From NCBI GenBank assembly GCA_910588095.1, contig CAJUQH010000009.1:1-64000 (forward strand): a DNA stretch of 64,000 nt, read 5' to 3'. The position numbers and the translations under genes were made by a program. Below, piece after piece: positions 8,501 to 17,254 of the stretch; positions within the stretch are counted from its first letter, which is position 1; every line of letters starts with the position of its first letter. Below the pieces are notes generated by a model. It was given only the letters and a program-made list of their open reading frames with translations. It was not told where the DNA came from and did not search any database. The stretch comes from an uncultured Eggerthellaceae bacterium (GTDB lineage: Bacteria > Actinomycetota > Coriobacteriia > Coriobacteriales > Eggerthellaceae).

Positions 8501-9593
8501 CGACCGCACATCTGCCAAGCCAGCCGACGCGGTCGACTTCTCCCTCGATGACATCCTGCTCGAGAAGTCCTTTGCCGCAGACGAGTTCACCATCCCAGCC
8601 GGAGACACCCTCTCCCTCGGCTACCGCTTGAACCTCCAAGAAACGGGTACCGAGCTCGACTACGACAAGCTCTCCACCCTCAGCGAGGGCGCTTCCGCCT
8701 TCATTGCGAACATCAGCTATTGCTTCGCTGCGGACGCGCTGCCGTCGGACTGGGGCGAGCCGCTCTGGATCGAGAACCCAGACCAATCTACGAACCCAGC
8801 TAAGTACCTCTTGCTCAAAGACATCAAGGCAGCCGCTGATGACCTCTCCGCCAACGGAACATCCTCGACCTATTACTCCATGTACAAGAGCATGCTCGAC
8901 AGCCAAGTGACGAATAACGGCAACGCGGGGCGAGGTCCTTACTTCCAATTGAAGGTCGGCAACGCTTACATCGACCTGCAGCTTATCGGGATATGCCAAG
9001 ACACCAAATCTGCAGGCGGCAAGGCGGGCCTCACGTTCCAGACGAGGGATATCTACGCCTACGGCAGCATCAAGAGCATCGCAGCCGGTGGAGGCGCGTT
9101 CAGCACCTACATGAACTTCACCAACACCAATGTGGGCGGTTGGGCCTCGTCTGCCATGCACTCTACCCTGATATCCACCTTCTGGAGTACGCTGCCTGTC
9201 GAGACCCAGGCTGCCATCGTGGGCGTGGACAAGCACCAGCAGCTGCCCTCAGGCACCACGGCCTCCTACTTGCAGAAGACCACGGGTGAGACCGTCTGGC
9301 TTCCCTCCGTGCGTGAGGTCTTCGGGGCGGCTTTCGCCGACTACAACGAATCAGAGGCCTTGACCACCGTAGCTGGCTACGTTCCCTTCCAGTACATGGC
9401 CTATCAGCCCGGCGGCACGTCCACCCCCAACACCCGTGCCATCAAGACCTACAACGGGTCCGCTTGCATTTGGTGGTTGCGTTCGGCTTGTCGGTACAAC
9501 ACCAACCTTTTCTGTCTTGTGCACTCGAACGGCGACCGCAATAACATCACTGCGAACAGCACCATTGGGGCGGCCCCCTGCTTCTGCTTATAG
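5587..9593 (+). CDS. BspA-like LRR and DUF6273 surface protein 2, phase-variable, frame broken (OFF) at a G8 tract
   Basis: An ATG at 5587 after GGGAAGGA starts a signal peptide (ALVSGLLAASLVPAPAFAQ). Eight Gs (5712-5719) lead into TAA at 5728-5730, giving 47 residues. The large frame is open from 5712; its first alternative start is a GTG at 5853. With nine Gs the product is 1335 residues: signal peptide, linker, LRR_5 repeats (about 165-365), a Ser/Ala-rich spacer, and three InlB-type repeats (e.g. GHDFTGWYTAS, GYVFIGWVSD; about 630-870). A Ca-dependent-adhesion-like region of unknown family and a C-terminal DUF6273-like domain ending APCFCL follow. That C-terminus matches the truncated gene at 1-1010, while LRR genes 1, 3 and 4 have a different one. 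Likely a surface adhesin; the ligand is unknown. Confidence 0.8.
5712..5719 (+). repeat. G8 homopolymer switch, LRR gene 2
   Basis: The tract and its flanks (GAG-G8-TAGCCTCCTAAGCCAA) are identical to those of LRR gene 1. TAG and TAA close two frames; the third opens into the LRR body. A weak hairpin ATCCG/CGGAT follows at 5741-5759. Confidence 0.85.
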
Positions 9594-9886
9594 CTCAAGC
9601 GGCGGGAAAGGCAAGGGCCGAGGCCGTCTCGCGCAGCACTGTGAACAGTACTTTACGTCTGTTTGTGATAAGCGCCACCAGCCATGGGCGCGAGGGTGAC
9701 TCGTGACAGTGCCCCTGCTTCCAGCGAGCGTATATGAAAGCTGAAACGAGCGAACGCAGCGGCCCGCAAGCAGAGCGTGGAGGCTGAGCACCCATGGCTG
9801 GTGCCGCACCCGATAGAAGGTGTCGCGGAACAGTAGGCGTCTTGTGTCCCGCTCAGAATGACGGGGTGGCACCTATATCCCACCAC
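9594..9886. other. Intergenic region after LRR gene 2
   Basis: No gene is supported here. It contains a small hairpin (ACTGT-ga-ACAGT), the 20-bp inverted repeats described separately, and near 9846-9866, on the minus strand, GTCATTCTGAGCGGG. The latter resembles the first half of the 51-bp palindromic repeat found inside the LRR genes. Confidence 0.5.
9673..9807. repeat. Pair of 20-bp inverted repeats about 95 bp apart
   Basis: Arms at 9673-9692 and 9788-9807 share a perfect 13-bp core (CACCAGCCATGGG and its complement) and match at 18 of 20 positions. They could form a large stem-loop or bound an invertible segment. Confidence 0.65.
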
Positions 9887-9920
9887 AAAAAAGGACAACG
9901 GGGCATTTCCCGTTGTCCTT
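9887..9920 (-). terminator. Rho-independent terminator of the rubredoxin gene
   Basis: A perfect 12-bp stem (AAGGACAACGGG with its complement) and a 6-nt loop. On the minus strand the stem is followed by a T run. Confidence 0.85.
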
Positions 9921-10064
9921 CGGCCTTGCGTTGCGCACCCTGCCCAAGGCAGCCCTGGCCACCTACGCCCCATCGGCGCCCTGGAACAAAGCGCCTACGC
10001 ACAGCGCCATGGCCGCATTGCGCGAACGGTGCGGCTTCTCATCGTGATGGCGGAACCTGAACAG

Positions 10065-10229
10065 TCATTCCTCCACCATCGAGAACGCGCTCTTGGGGGC
10101 GCCGCACTCGGGGCACGTCCAATCGTCAGGCAGCTCCTCGAAGGGGGTGCCGGGATCGATGCCGTTGTCGGGGTCGCCGATGGCGGGGTCGTAGATCCAA
10201 CCGCAGATGTCGCATTCGTACTTAGCCAT
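10065..10229 (-). CDS. rub: Rubredoxin
   Basis: 54 residues, the normal rubredoxin length. Two iron-binding CxxC pairs are present, CDICGWIYDP near the N-terminus and CPECGAPKS near the C-terminus, with the family's DPGTPFEELPDDWTCP block between them. The ATG at 10229 is chosen because GAGGAGGA lies just upstream. The protein is a small one-electron carrier with a single Fe(Cys)4 centre. In anaerobes it commonly serves reductases that detoxify oxygen or peroxide, but no such partner is adjacent here. It is transcribed alone, against its neighbours, and ends at a strong terminator. Confidence 0.95.
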   Translation of the reverse strand: MAKYECDICGWIYDPAIGDPDNGIDPGTPFEELPDDWTCPECGAPKSAFSMVEE

Positions 10230-10583
10230 AAGGTCCTCCTCGGTAGGGGTGCGTGGGGCGCTGCATTCCGAGTTAGCAGAGAAGCAGCGCCAACTGCTGG
10301 GGGTTATTGTACGCAGGCCGCTCCTGGCTCGATGCCGCACCGCGTCGCCGTTACCGCCCGTTCATCATTCTGTAAGGTGCCGCCGCGCATGCCCTTGCGC
10401 CTCGCCGCCGCGCCTTCGGAAACCGTGGCCGCCTTCTCTATATAATGGGGCTGAGCCGTCGGGCTGCTTGCATATATAAAGAAGCCCTCGCCAAAAGAGG
10501 GGCCGCTCGTCCAAGGCAAGCGAACAACCCGCCCGGCAAAGCTCGCCACCCAGCAGGCCCGCGGAAAGGAAGGAGGACGCGCC
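10230..10583. promoter_or_regulatory. Divergent intergenic region between rubredoxin and xerD
   Basis: On the minus strand TACAAT (10311-10306) could be the rubredoxin -10 box. Its leader contains an 8-bp inverted repeat (GGCGCTGC 10257-10264 with GCAGCGCC 10284-10291). On the plus strand TATAAT at 10441-10446 is a good -10 box for xerD without an obvious -35. No gene is supported. Confidence 0.5.
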
Positions 10584-11495
10584 ATGCTCGAACCGCTCGT
10601 GCGGGAATACCTGGCCTACCTGCGCATCGAGCGCGGCTGCTCGCCCCTTACCAGCGAAGCCTACGGGCGCGACCTGGCCGGCTACGCCGCCTTCCTCGAA
10701 GGATGCGGCATCGCCGAGCCGGCCGGCATCGACCGCGCCGTGCTGGTGGACTACGAGGCATCGCTGGTCGAGCAGGGCTTCGCGCCCACCACGGTGAAGC
10801 GCCGCGTGTCGGTGCTGAAGGGCTTCCACCGCTACCTGGTGCGCGAGGGCTACACCTCCAAGAACCCTGCCGACGCCGTGAGCCTGCCGAAGGTGCCCGA
10901 GCGCCTGCCCGACGTGCTGAGCATCGACGAGGTGGGCCGCATGCTGGACGCTCACATAGACCCCAGCCCCACGGGCCTGCGCGACCGCGCGCTGCTGGAA
11001 GTGCTCTACGGTTGCGGCCTGCGCGTGAGCGAAGCAGCCGGGCTCGACACGGGCGACGTGTTCATGGAGGAAGGCTTCGTGCGCGTGCTGGGCAAGGGCA
11101 GCAAAGAGCGCATCGCCCCCATCGCAGGGAAGGCCGCTGAGTGCCTGAGCGCCTACCTGGCCGAGGCGCGGCCGCCGCTCAGCCGCAAGGCGACCAAGGT
11201 GAAGCCGGCCGATGTGTCGGCCGTGTTCCTGAACGCGCGCGGCGGGCGCCTGACGCGCCAGAGCATCCACGCCATCGTGGCGAAGGCGGGCACCGCCATC
11301 GGCCGCGAGGGCCTGCACCCCCACACGCTGCGCCACTCATTCGCCACGCACATGCTCGAAGGCGGCGCCGACCTGCGCGTCATCCAGGAGATGCTGGGCC
11401 ATTCCGACATATCCACCACCCAGATATACACCCACATCGATCGCAGCCACCTGCAAGCGGAATACGTGAGCGCCCACCCCCGCGCCAAGCGATAA
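10584..11495 (+). CDS. xerD: Tyrosine recombinase XerD
   Basis: 303 residues, the usual Xer length. A SAM-like N-terminal core-binding domain (about 1-90) precedes the catalytic domain. The catalytic set is visible: Arg147 (GLRVSE), Lys in GKGSKER (171-176), His247 and Arg250 (HTLRHSF), His273 (LGHSDI) and nucleophile Tyr282 (TQIYTH). Xer recombinases resolve chromosome dimers at dif. It is named xerD rather than xerC on overall style only. GGAAGGAGG precedes the ATG. The gene stands alone before the dcw cluster. Whether it also acts on the nearby surface-gene repeats cannot be told from sequence. Confidence 0.93.
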   Translation: MLEPLVREYLAYLRIERGCSPLTSEAYGRDLAGYAAFLEGCGIAEPAGIDRAVLVDYEASLVEQGFAPTTVKRRVSVLKGFHRYLVREGYTSKNPADAVSLPKVPERLPDVLSIDEVGRMLDAHIDPSPTGLRDRALLEVLYGCGLRVSEAAGLDTGDVFMEEGFVRVLGKGSKERIAPIAGKAAECLSAYLAEARPPLSRKATKVKPADVSAVFLNARGGRLTRQSIHAIVAKAGTAIGREGLHPHTLRHSFATHMLEGGADLRVIQEMLGHSDISTTQIYTHIDRSHLQAEYVSAHPRAKR

Positions 11496-11770
11496 GGGCT
11501 TTGCCCCTCCCCCTCGGCGAAGCGCCAGCTTCGCGCGTGTCGAACGCCCAAGCGGCAGGGAAGGCCGAAGGCCGCCTCGCACGGCTCCCGCGCCCCCTTC
11601 CATCGCTTCCCGAACGAACCTCTCCGGCGAGCGCCTCGCGGGCGCAGCCCTCGGGCTCGGGCGCAAAAGCCGAGCATATGCCGCCCAGACCACATCCACC
11701 CCAAAATACCGAACACGCGTTCTCTAACTGGGCATTTGTGGGGCCTTTTTGCGCAAAAGTGGCGCGTTGG
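11496..11770. other. Intergenic region between xerD and the mraZ promoter
   Basis: GC-rich and without a supported gene. There are several short inverted repeats and a palindromic TTTTGCGCAAAA near 11743-11756. No clear terminator with a T run is visible. Confidence 0.4.
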
Positions 11771-11801
11771 TGTTGCTGGGTGGGGGAAAGTGGGGTAATA
11801 T
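11771..11801 (+). promoter_or_regulatory. mraZ (dcw) promoter with overlapping MraZ boxes
   Basis: TTGCTG (11773-11778), a 17-bp spacer and TAATAT (11796-11801). The spacer carries TGGGG at 11781 and 11791 with 5-bp spacing (10-bp period), plus a degenerate TGTTG at 11771. This matches the known MraZ operator, TGGGN repeats separated by 5 nt, and suggests autorepression. The leader then has (CCAAAA)-type repeats within a CTGGAGTTTTG/CAAAACaCTCCAG stem. Confidence 0.75.
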
Positions 11802-11900
11802 GCATCACGGACACCTTGCTGGAGTTTTGAAACGCACCACATACCAAAACCAAAACCAAAACACTCCAGTGAACGCAGCTTGAGGAAGGGAGTGAATGGC

Positions 11901-12380
11901 GTGGCTTTGGCGATCACCGAAGTAGAATCTACCGTCGATGCGCCGCAGCGCGCTGTTGATCTCAACGGTGAATTCCACTTCAAAGTGGACGCTAAAGGCC
12001 GTGTCGCCCTTCCCGCAAAATTCCGCAAGGTGCTCTCGAAGGACCTCGTGGTCACCACGGATCCCAAGGCGGAATGCATCTACGTGTTCCAGGTGGATGA
12101 CTTCAACGCATGGGTCGAGCAGCTGTTCGCCGACAAGTTCGACGGCTACAACGCCACCGACCCCGTGCACGTTGCCCTCCGGCGCAAGCTGAAGGCCAGC
12201 GCGCGCGACGTGGAAGTGGACGCCCAGGGCCGCATCATGCTGGCGCCTGAGATTCGCGAGCGGGCCGCCATCGACCGCGAAGTGGCGGTCATCGGCAACA
12301 CGGGGCGCTTCGAGATATGGGATGCGAAGCGTTACGAGCAGATGGACGAGGAAGTCGATCTGTCGCTGTTCTACAGCTAG
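11901..12380 (+). CDS. mraZ: Transcriptional regulator MraZ
   Basis: 159 residues from a GTG at 11901, which lies 9 bases after GAGGAAGGGA; earlier in-frame starts are too close to that site. Two AbrB-like swapped-hairpin repeats are seen, each with the family DxKGR motif: FKVDAKGRVALPAKFR near residue 35 and VEVDAQGRIMLAPEIR near residue 105. MraZ forms a ring-shaped oligomer and binds TGGGN repeats in its own promoter, which are visible just upstream. It is the first gene of the division and cell-wall cluster. Confidence 0.95.
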   Translation: MALAITEVESTVDAPQRAVDLNGEFHFKVDAKGRVALPAKFRKVLSKDLVVTTDPKAECIYVFQVDDFNAWVEQLFADKFDGYNATDPVHVALRRKLKASARDVEVDAQGRIMLAPEIRERAAIDREVAVIGNTGRFEIWDAKRYEQMDEEVDLSLFYS

Positions 12381-12414
12381 GCCGCAGGCCCGGCAGGACG
12401 GCTCATCGTAAGAC

Positions 12415-13380
12415 GTGAGCGAAGTGACAAGCGAATATCGGCATATTCCGGTCTTGCAGGCCGAGTGCCTCGAACAACTGCAGCTCAAACCTAACTCGAC
12501 GTTCGTGGATGCAACACTCGGCTTTGCAGGACATTCTTTTCAAGCGGCCCAACAACTCGGCTTAGACGGGCTGCTCATCGGAATCGATCAGGACACCGAG
12601 GCACTCGCCGCGGCCCAGCGCAAGCTGGCCGCCCTGCCCGAGCCCGGCGGCCCGCGCATCAAGCTGCTGCATGGCAACTTCGGCGCACTGGACGACCTGC
12701 TCGTGGGATGCACCATCCCCGGCATCGACGCCATCTTGTTCGACCTGGGGGTCTCCTCAGTCCAGATCGACACGCCAGAGAGGGGCTTCGCCTTCAAGGA
12801 GAAGGCCCCCTTGGACATGCGCATGGATCCGAGCACACAGACACTAACCGCAGCAGAGGTCGTCAACACCTACAACGCAGCAGACCTCGCTCGGATCATA
12901 CGCGCCTATTCCGACGAAAAGTGGGCAAGCAGGATAGCTGACTTCATCGTGAGCGCCCGGCAGGAGCGGCCCTTCGCCACCAGCGATCAGCTGGTAGAGG
13001 TGGTGAAGGCGGCCATACCCGCCTCGGCGCGCCGGGCCGGCGGCCACCCCGCGAAGCGCACGTTCCAAGCGTTGCGCATAGAGGTGAACGCCGAGCTGGA
13101 CGTGCTCAGGCGCGGGCTCGACGCGGCCATACGCTGGCTGAACCCCGGCGGCCGCATCGTGGTGATGAGCTATCACTCGCTGGAGGACCGCATCGTGAAA
13201 GACGCCTTCCAGCGCATGTCCGACCGTTGCACCTGCCCGCCGGACCTTCCGGTGTGCACGTGCGGGAAGCAGCCGGTACTCGACTTGGTCACGCGCAAGC
13301 CGCTCATGGCCAGCCCAGAGGAGGTCGAACGCAACCCTCGCGCCCGCAGCGCCAAGCTGCGCGTGGCGCAGAAGCGCTGA
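12415..13380 (+). CDS. rsmH: 16S rRNA (cytosine(1402)-N4)-methyltransferase RsmH
   Basis: 321 residues from GTG 12415. The N-terminal HIPVL motif, SAM-binding VDATLGFAGHS (family norm DxTLGxGGHS), FDLGVSSVQID, the ERGFAF block and the C-terminal VMSYHSLEDRIVK motif are all characteristic. It methylates N4 of C1402 in the ribosomal P site. Second gene of the cluster as in most bacteria. The C-terminal third has a Cys-rich stretch (CTCPPDLPVCTCG) seen in many RsmH proteins. Confidence 0.96.
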   Translation: MSEVTSEYRHIPVLQAECLEQLQLKPNSTFVDATLGFAGHSFQAAQQLGLDGLLIGIDQDTEALAAAQRKLAALPEPGGPRIKLLHGNFGALDDLLVGCTIPGIDAILFDLGVSSVQIDTPERGFAFKEKAPLDMRMDPSTQTLTAAEVVNTYNAADLARIIRAYSDEKWASRIADFIVSARQERPFATSDQLVEVVKAAIPASARRAGGHPAKRTFQALRIEVNAELDVLRRGLDAAIRWLNPGGRIVVMSYHSLEDRIVKDAFQRMSDRCTCPPDLPVCTCGKQPVLDLVTRKPLMASPEEVERNPRARSAKLRVAQKR

Positions 13381-13478
13381 CGGAGGCCGCGCCCTGCGCG
13401 CCAGGCTGCCCGAGGCGCCTTGCAAGATAGAACAGAACGGGCCGACGCACGATAAACGAACCCAGGAAGGCCGCACCT

Positions 13479-13949
13479 ATGTCCGCCGCACCTGCTTTTG
13501 ACTACTCATACTTCCAGCCCGCCCCGGCTTCGATGCCGGCGCCTTCGCGCGGGCTGCGCCCCGATGTGCGCTTCAACGCCAACCCCGACGCGCGGCCGGG
13601 CACGAGTCCGCTCGTGGTGGGCGCCCGCATCGCAGCGGTGGTGCTAGTGCTCATGGCGGCGCTGTGCATGGCGCGGCTGGCCCTCACCTCGGCGACCGTG
13701 GCCACAGCCATCGAGAACCAGCAGATATCCAACAGCATCGACGCTGCCCGCACCGAGGGCAGCTCGCTCGAGATCAACCAGAGCAAGCTCTCTGCCCCGG
13801 CGCGCATCAAGGACACCGCCACCGAGATGGGCATGGCGGCGCCGAGCCGCGTCATGATGATCGACCTTTCCGGCGACGTGGTGGTCACCGATCAGGCGGG
13901 GAATCTGTCTTTATCGGGGAGCGTGGCCGCCGTAGCGCAGAACGCCTAG
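13479..13949 (+). CDS. ftsL: FtsL-like divisome protein
   Basis: 156 residues. A Pro-rich cytoplasmic N-terminus (1-45) precedes a single transmembrane helix (about 47-68, IAAVVLVLMAALCMARLAL) and a short extracellular part likely to be coiled coil. Sequence alone would not identify it. Its place between rsmH and ftsI, its size and its bitopic topology fit FtsL, which recruits and activates FtsW-FtsI with FtsQ and FtsB. AGGAAGG precedes the ATG. Confidence 0.75.
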   Translation: MSAAPAFDYSYFQPAPASMPAPSRGLRPDVRFNANPDARPGTSPLVVGARIAAVVLVLMAALCMARLALTSATVATAIENQQISNSIDAARTEGSSLEINQSKLSAPARIKDTATEMGMAAPSRVMMIDLSGDVVVTDQAGNLSLSGSVAAVAQNA

Positions 13950-13971
13950 GCGAAGGGGCTACACTGGTCCC

Positions 13972-15735
13972 ATGGCGCAAGGCGACGGCAAAAAGCAAGG
14001 CAGCAACGTAGGCGGGGCCTTCCGCAAGGCGGCGCAGCCCGTGGTCGATGGCGTGTCGTCGGTGCTCACGTTCGTGGGCGACGGCCGCATCAAGGTGCTG
14101 TGCGGCGTGTTCCTGGCCGTCGCGGCCATCTTCTTGGCGCGCTTGCTGTTCTTGCAGGTGATCATGGCCGACACCTATTCCGCCATGGCCGAGGAGTCGC
14201 GCACCATTAGCTTCACCACCACGCCGCGCCGCGGCACCATCTACGACCGCAACGGGCTCGTGCTGGCCACGAGCGTGGAGGCCAAGACCATCTACGCCAA
14301 CCCCGCCGAGGTGACCGATGCCGACGCGGCGGCCCAGAAGCTGGCCGACATCCTGGGCGGCGAGAAGGAAGACTACAAGAAGAAGCTCACGCTGGACGAG
14401 ACCACCTTCGTCTACCTCAGGCGCCAGGCCGACCTCGAGCTGGCCAATCGCGTCAAGGACCAGCAGATAGACGGCGTGTACTTCATCGACGACACGCGCC
14501 GCGAGTACCCCAACGGCGCCATAGGCGGCCAGGTCATCGGCTTCTGCAACGTCGACGGCGAGGGCATAACCGGCCTCGAGCTGCAATACGACGAGATACT
14601 GAAGGGAACGCCCGGCGTCTACGTGGCCGAGCGCGGCGAGACGGGCACCCCCATCCCCGGCGGCGTGCGCGAGCAGACCCCCGCCCAAGATGGCGAGGAC
14701 ATCGTGATATCGCTGGACGTGAAGCTGCAGGAGGTGGTGGAGAACCGCCTGAAGGAAGAGGCCGAGCGCCTTTCCACCGAAAGCGGCAGCGCCGTGGTCA
14801 TGGACGGCGCCAACGGCGAGATCTACGCCATCTGCTCGCTGCCCTACATGGATCCCACCAACATGGAGGAGAGTGAGAAGGGCTCTGACCAGGTGGCCGC
14901 CATCACGCAGGTGATGGAGCCGGGCTCGGTGTTCAAGACGGTCACGGCGCTTTCGGTGCGCGAGCACGACGTGATGAGCACCGAGGACGTGCTGTTCTGC
15001 CCCGCCACGCTGAAGGCGAACGACTACGAGGTGAGCGACGCCCGCGAGCGCGGCGACACCGAATACAGCCTGCGCGAGATCATCGCGAAGTCGTCGAACG
15101 TGGGCATATCGCTGGCGGCTGAGAAGCTGGGCTTCTCGAACCTGTACGAGGCCATCCTGAAGTACAACCTCACCGAGCGCACGGGCGTGGACTACCCCGG
15201 CGAGATGGCCGGCTACCTGCAGGACTTCAACAACTGGGGCCGCATCGTGGGCTACAACGTGAGCTTCGGCCAGGGCATATCGGTGACGCCCTTGCAGATG
15301 GTGCGCTTCTACGGCGCGCTGGCCAACGGCGGCATAGAGGTGACGCCGCATTTCCTCATGTACAAGCCGCAGTCCGACGAGCGCCCCGTGTACGCCGTCG
15401 AGCGCGTGTGCTTCGACGAGCAGGCCATGGAAGACACCATATCCATGCTGCGCAGCGTGGTGACCGACGGTACGGGCAAGGCGGCCGACGTGCCGAACTA
15501 CGAGGTGGTGGGCAAGACCTCCACGGCCGAGATCGCTTCGTCGGGCACGTACCTGGAAGACACCTACAACCTGTGCTTCGCGGGGTTCATAGCCCATTCG
15601 TCGAGCAAGCTGGTCACGTTCATGTCGGCCAACAACGTGGGCATCGACTCGTCGGTGACCGGCGCGGTGGGCGATATAATGTCGCATATAGTCGAGCAGT
15701 ACAACGTCGTGCAGTACGACGTGGGCCAGCTGTAG
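13972..15735 (+). CDS. ftsI: Peptidoglycan DD-transpeptidase FtsI (class B PBP)
   Basis: 587 residues. There is a short cytoplasmic N-terminus, a transmembrane helix (about 42-63) and a PBP dimer domain (RRGTIYDRNG at 87-95). The transpeptidase domain has active-site Ser319 in SVFK, SSN at 374-376 and KTSTAE near residue 515. It crosslinks septal peptidoglycan with FtsW, which is encoded in the same cluster. No PASTA domain follows. The KTS triad in place of the commoner KTG is seen in other FtsI proteins. Confidence 0.95.
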   Translation: MAQGDGKKQGSNVGGAFRKAAQPVVDGVSSVLTFVGDGRIKVLCGVFLAVAAIFLARLLFLQVIMADTYSAMAEESRTISFTTTPRRGTIYDRNGLVLATSVEAKTIYANPAEVTDADAAAQKLADILGGEKEDYKKKLTLDETTFVYLRRQADLELANRVKDQQIDGVYFIDDTRREYPNGAIGGQVIGFCNVDGEGITGLELQYDEILKGTPGVYVAERGETGTPIPGGVREQTPAQDGEDIVISLDVKLQEVVENRLKEEAERLSTESGSAVVMDGANGEIYAICSLPYMDPTNMEESEKGSDQVAAITQVMEPGSVFKTVTALSVREHDVMSTEDVLFCPATLKANDYEVSDARERGDTEYSLREIIAKSSNVGISLAAEKLGFSNLYEAILKYNLTERTGVDYPGEMAGYLQDFNNWGRIVGYNVSFGQGISVTPLQMVRFYGALANGGIEVTPHFLMYKPQSDERPVYAVERVCFDEQAMEDTISMLRSVVTDGTGKAADVPNYEVVGKTSTAEIASSGTYLEDTYNLCFAGFIAHSSSKLVTFMSANNVGIDSSVTGAVGDIMSHIVEQYNVVQYDVGQL

Positions 15736-15775
15736 CCGAGAAGCCGCGGCGGGCATTCGAGAGGGGCGGGAGCGC

Positions 15776-17251
15776 ATGACCAAGACCTGTGGCGAGCTGT
15801 TTGAGGGCTACGAGGCCACCATACTGGGCGATGCGGCCGAGCCGGTGCGCGGGTTGGCCTATCGCAGCGACTGCGTGGAGCCGGGCGACCTGTTCTTCTG
15901 CATCGTGGGGCTGGTGGCCGACGGCCATACCTTCGCCCAAGACGCCATCGACCACGGCGCCAAGACCCTGGTGGTGGAGCGCGTGCCGCACCTGGCCGAT
16001 TCCACCGACGTGACCGAGGTGGTGGTGGCCGACAGCCGCCGGGCCATGGCCTACGCCTCGGCGCGCTTCTACGACAACCCCTCCGATGCCTTCAAGCTGG
16101 TGGGCATCACGGGCACCAACGGCAAGACCACCACCACGTACCTGGTGGAGCACATCGCACGGGCGGCGGGCGACCTCACCGGCGTCATAGGCACCGTGGG
16201 CGTGCAGATCGGCGACGAGCGCGTGGCCAGCAGCCACACCACCCCCGAATCGCCTGACCTGCAGGCCATCATGGCGCGCATGCGCGATGCGGGCTGCAAC
16301 GTGGTGGCCATGGAGGTGAGCTCGCACGCTCTTGACCTCGAGCGCGTGTGGGGGCTCAGCTTCGCCGTGACGGCGTTCACCAACCTCACCCAGGACCACC
16401 TGGACTACCACAAGACCTTCGACGCCTACTTCGAGGCCAAGGCGCTGCTGTTCGGCGAGGACTACCCGGCGCGGCGCGTGGTGAGCATCGAGGACGAATG
16501 GGGCCGCAGCCTGGCGCGCCGCTGCGCCGAGGCGGGCGACGAGGTGCTGACCACCGGCTTCTCGCCCGAGGCCGACATCCACCCGTTGGGCGTGGATTAC
16601 GGCGCCACCGCCACCACGGTGCAGCTGGCCGTGGGGCCGGCCGGGCGCACGCTGGAGATAACGTACCCCCTGGTGGGGCGCTTCAACGTGGAGAACGTCA
16701 TGACCGCCTTCGCCTGCGGGATGCAGCTGGGCATCGAGCCCGACGCCATCGCCGCGGCCCTGGCCGACGTGCCGCCGGTGCCGGGGCGCCTGCAGCGGGT
16801 GGGCGGCGAGGGCGACGTGCCCGTGTACGTTGACTACGCCCACACCCCCGACGCCCTGGAGAAGGCCATCGCCTCGGTGCGTGCGCTGGGGCAGGGGCGC
16901 ACGCTGGTGGTGTTCGGCTGCGGCGGCAACCGCGACCGCGGCAAGCGCCCGCTCATGGGCGCGGCGGCGCTGACCGCCGACTACGCCGTGGTGACGAGCG
17001 ACAACCCGCGGGACGAGGCGCCCGAGGCCATCATCGAGGACATCGTGGGCGGCATGGCCGACGAGGGCCGCTACGAGGTGGTGCCCGACCGCCGGGCCGC
17101 CATCGAGCGCGCCATAGCCCTGGCCGGCCCCGGCGATTTCGTGCTCATAGCGGGCAAGGGCCACGAGGACTACCAGGTGCTGAACGGCCAGACCATCCAC
17201 TTCGACGACTGCGAGGTGGCGGCCGAGGCCCTGCGGAAGGCGGCGAGCTGA
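15776..17251 (+). CDS. murE: UDP-MurNAc-tripeptide synthetase MurE
   Basis: 491 residues. The Mur-ligase P-loop GTNGKTTTT (113-121), the carbamylated-lysine region (about 215-225), NVENVMTAF and the C-terminal DNPRDEAP (409-416) are present. In MurE the DNPR motif marks use of meso-diaminopimelate, so this organism probably has A1-gamma-type peptidoglycan. It adds the third residue to UDP-MurNAc-L-Ala-D-Glu. murF starts 4 bases after the stop, so translation is probably coupled. Confidence 0.96.
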   Translation: MTKTCGELFEGYEATILGDAAEPVRGLAYRSDCVEPGDLFFCIVGLVADGHTFAQDAIDHGAKTLVVERVPHLADSTDVTEVVVADSRRAMAYASARFYDNPSDAFKLVGITGTNGKTTTTYLVEHIARAAGDLTGVIGTVGVQIGDERVASSHTTPESPDLQAIMARMRDAGCNVVAMEVSSHALDLERVWGLSFAVTAFTNLTQDHLDYHKTFDAYFEAKALLFGEDYPARRVVSIEDEWGRSLARRCAEAGDEVLTTGFSPEADIHPLGVDYGATATTVQLAVGPAGRTLEITYPLVGRFNVENVMTAFACGMQLGIEPDAIAAALADVPPVPGRLQRVGGEGDVPVYVDYAHTPDALEKAIASVRALGQGRTLVVFGCGGNRDRGKRPLMGAAALTADYAVVTSDNPRDEAPEAIIEDIVGGMADEGRYEVVPDRRAAIERAIALAGPGDFVLIAGKGHEDYQVLNGQTIHFDDCEVAAEALRKAAS

Positions 17252-17254
17252 CCT

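Noticed and set aside
9480..9593. A complete diversity-generating retroelement at the DUF6273 genes
   Set aside because: No reverse transcriptase, accessory gene or template repeat was found in the window. It is kept only as a low-level hypothesis.
13885..15783. Very long open frames on the minus strand opposite the cell-wall genes (for example 13885-15783, 15620-17200 and 19923-22166)
   Set aside because: They lie antisense to clear mur/fts genes, have His/Arg/Ala-rich compositions typical of reverse-frame artefacts in GC-rich DNA, and show no domain.
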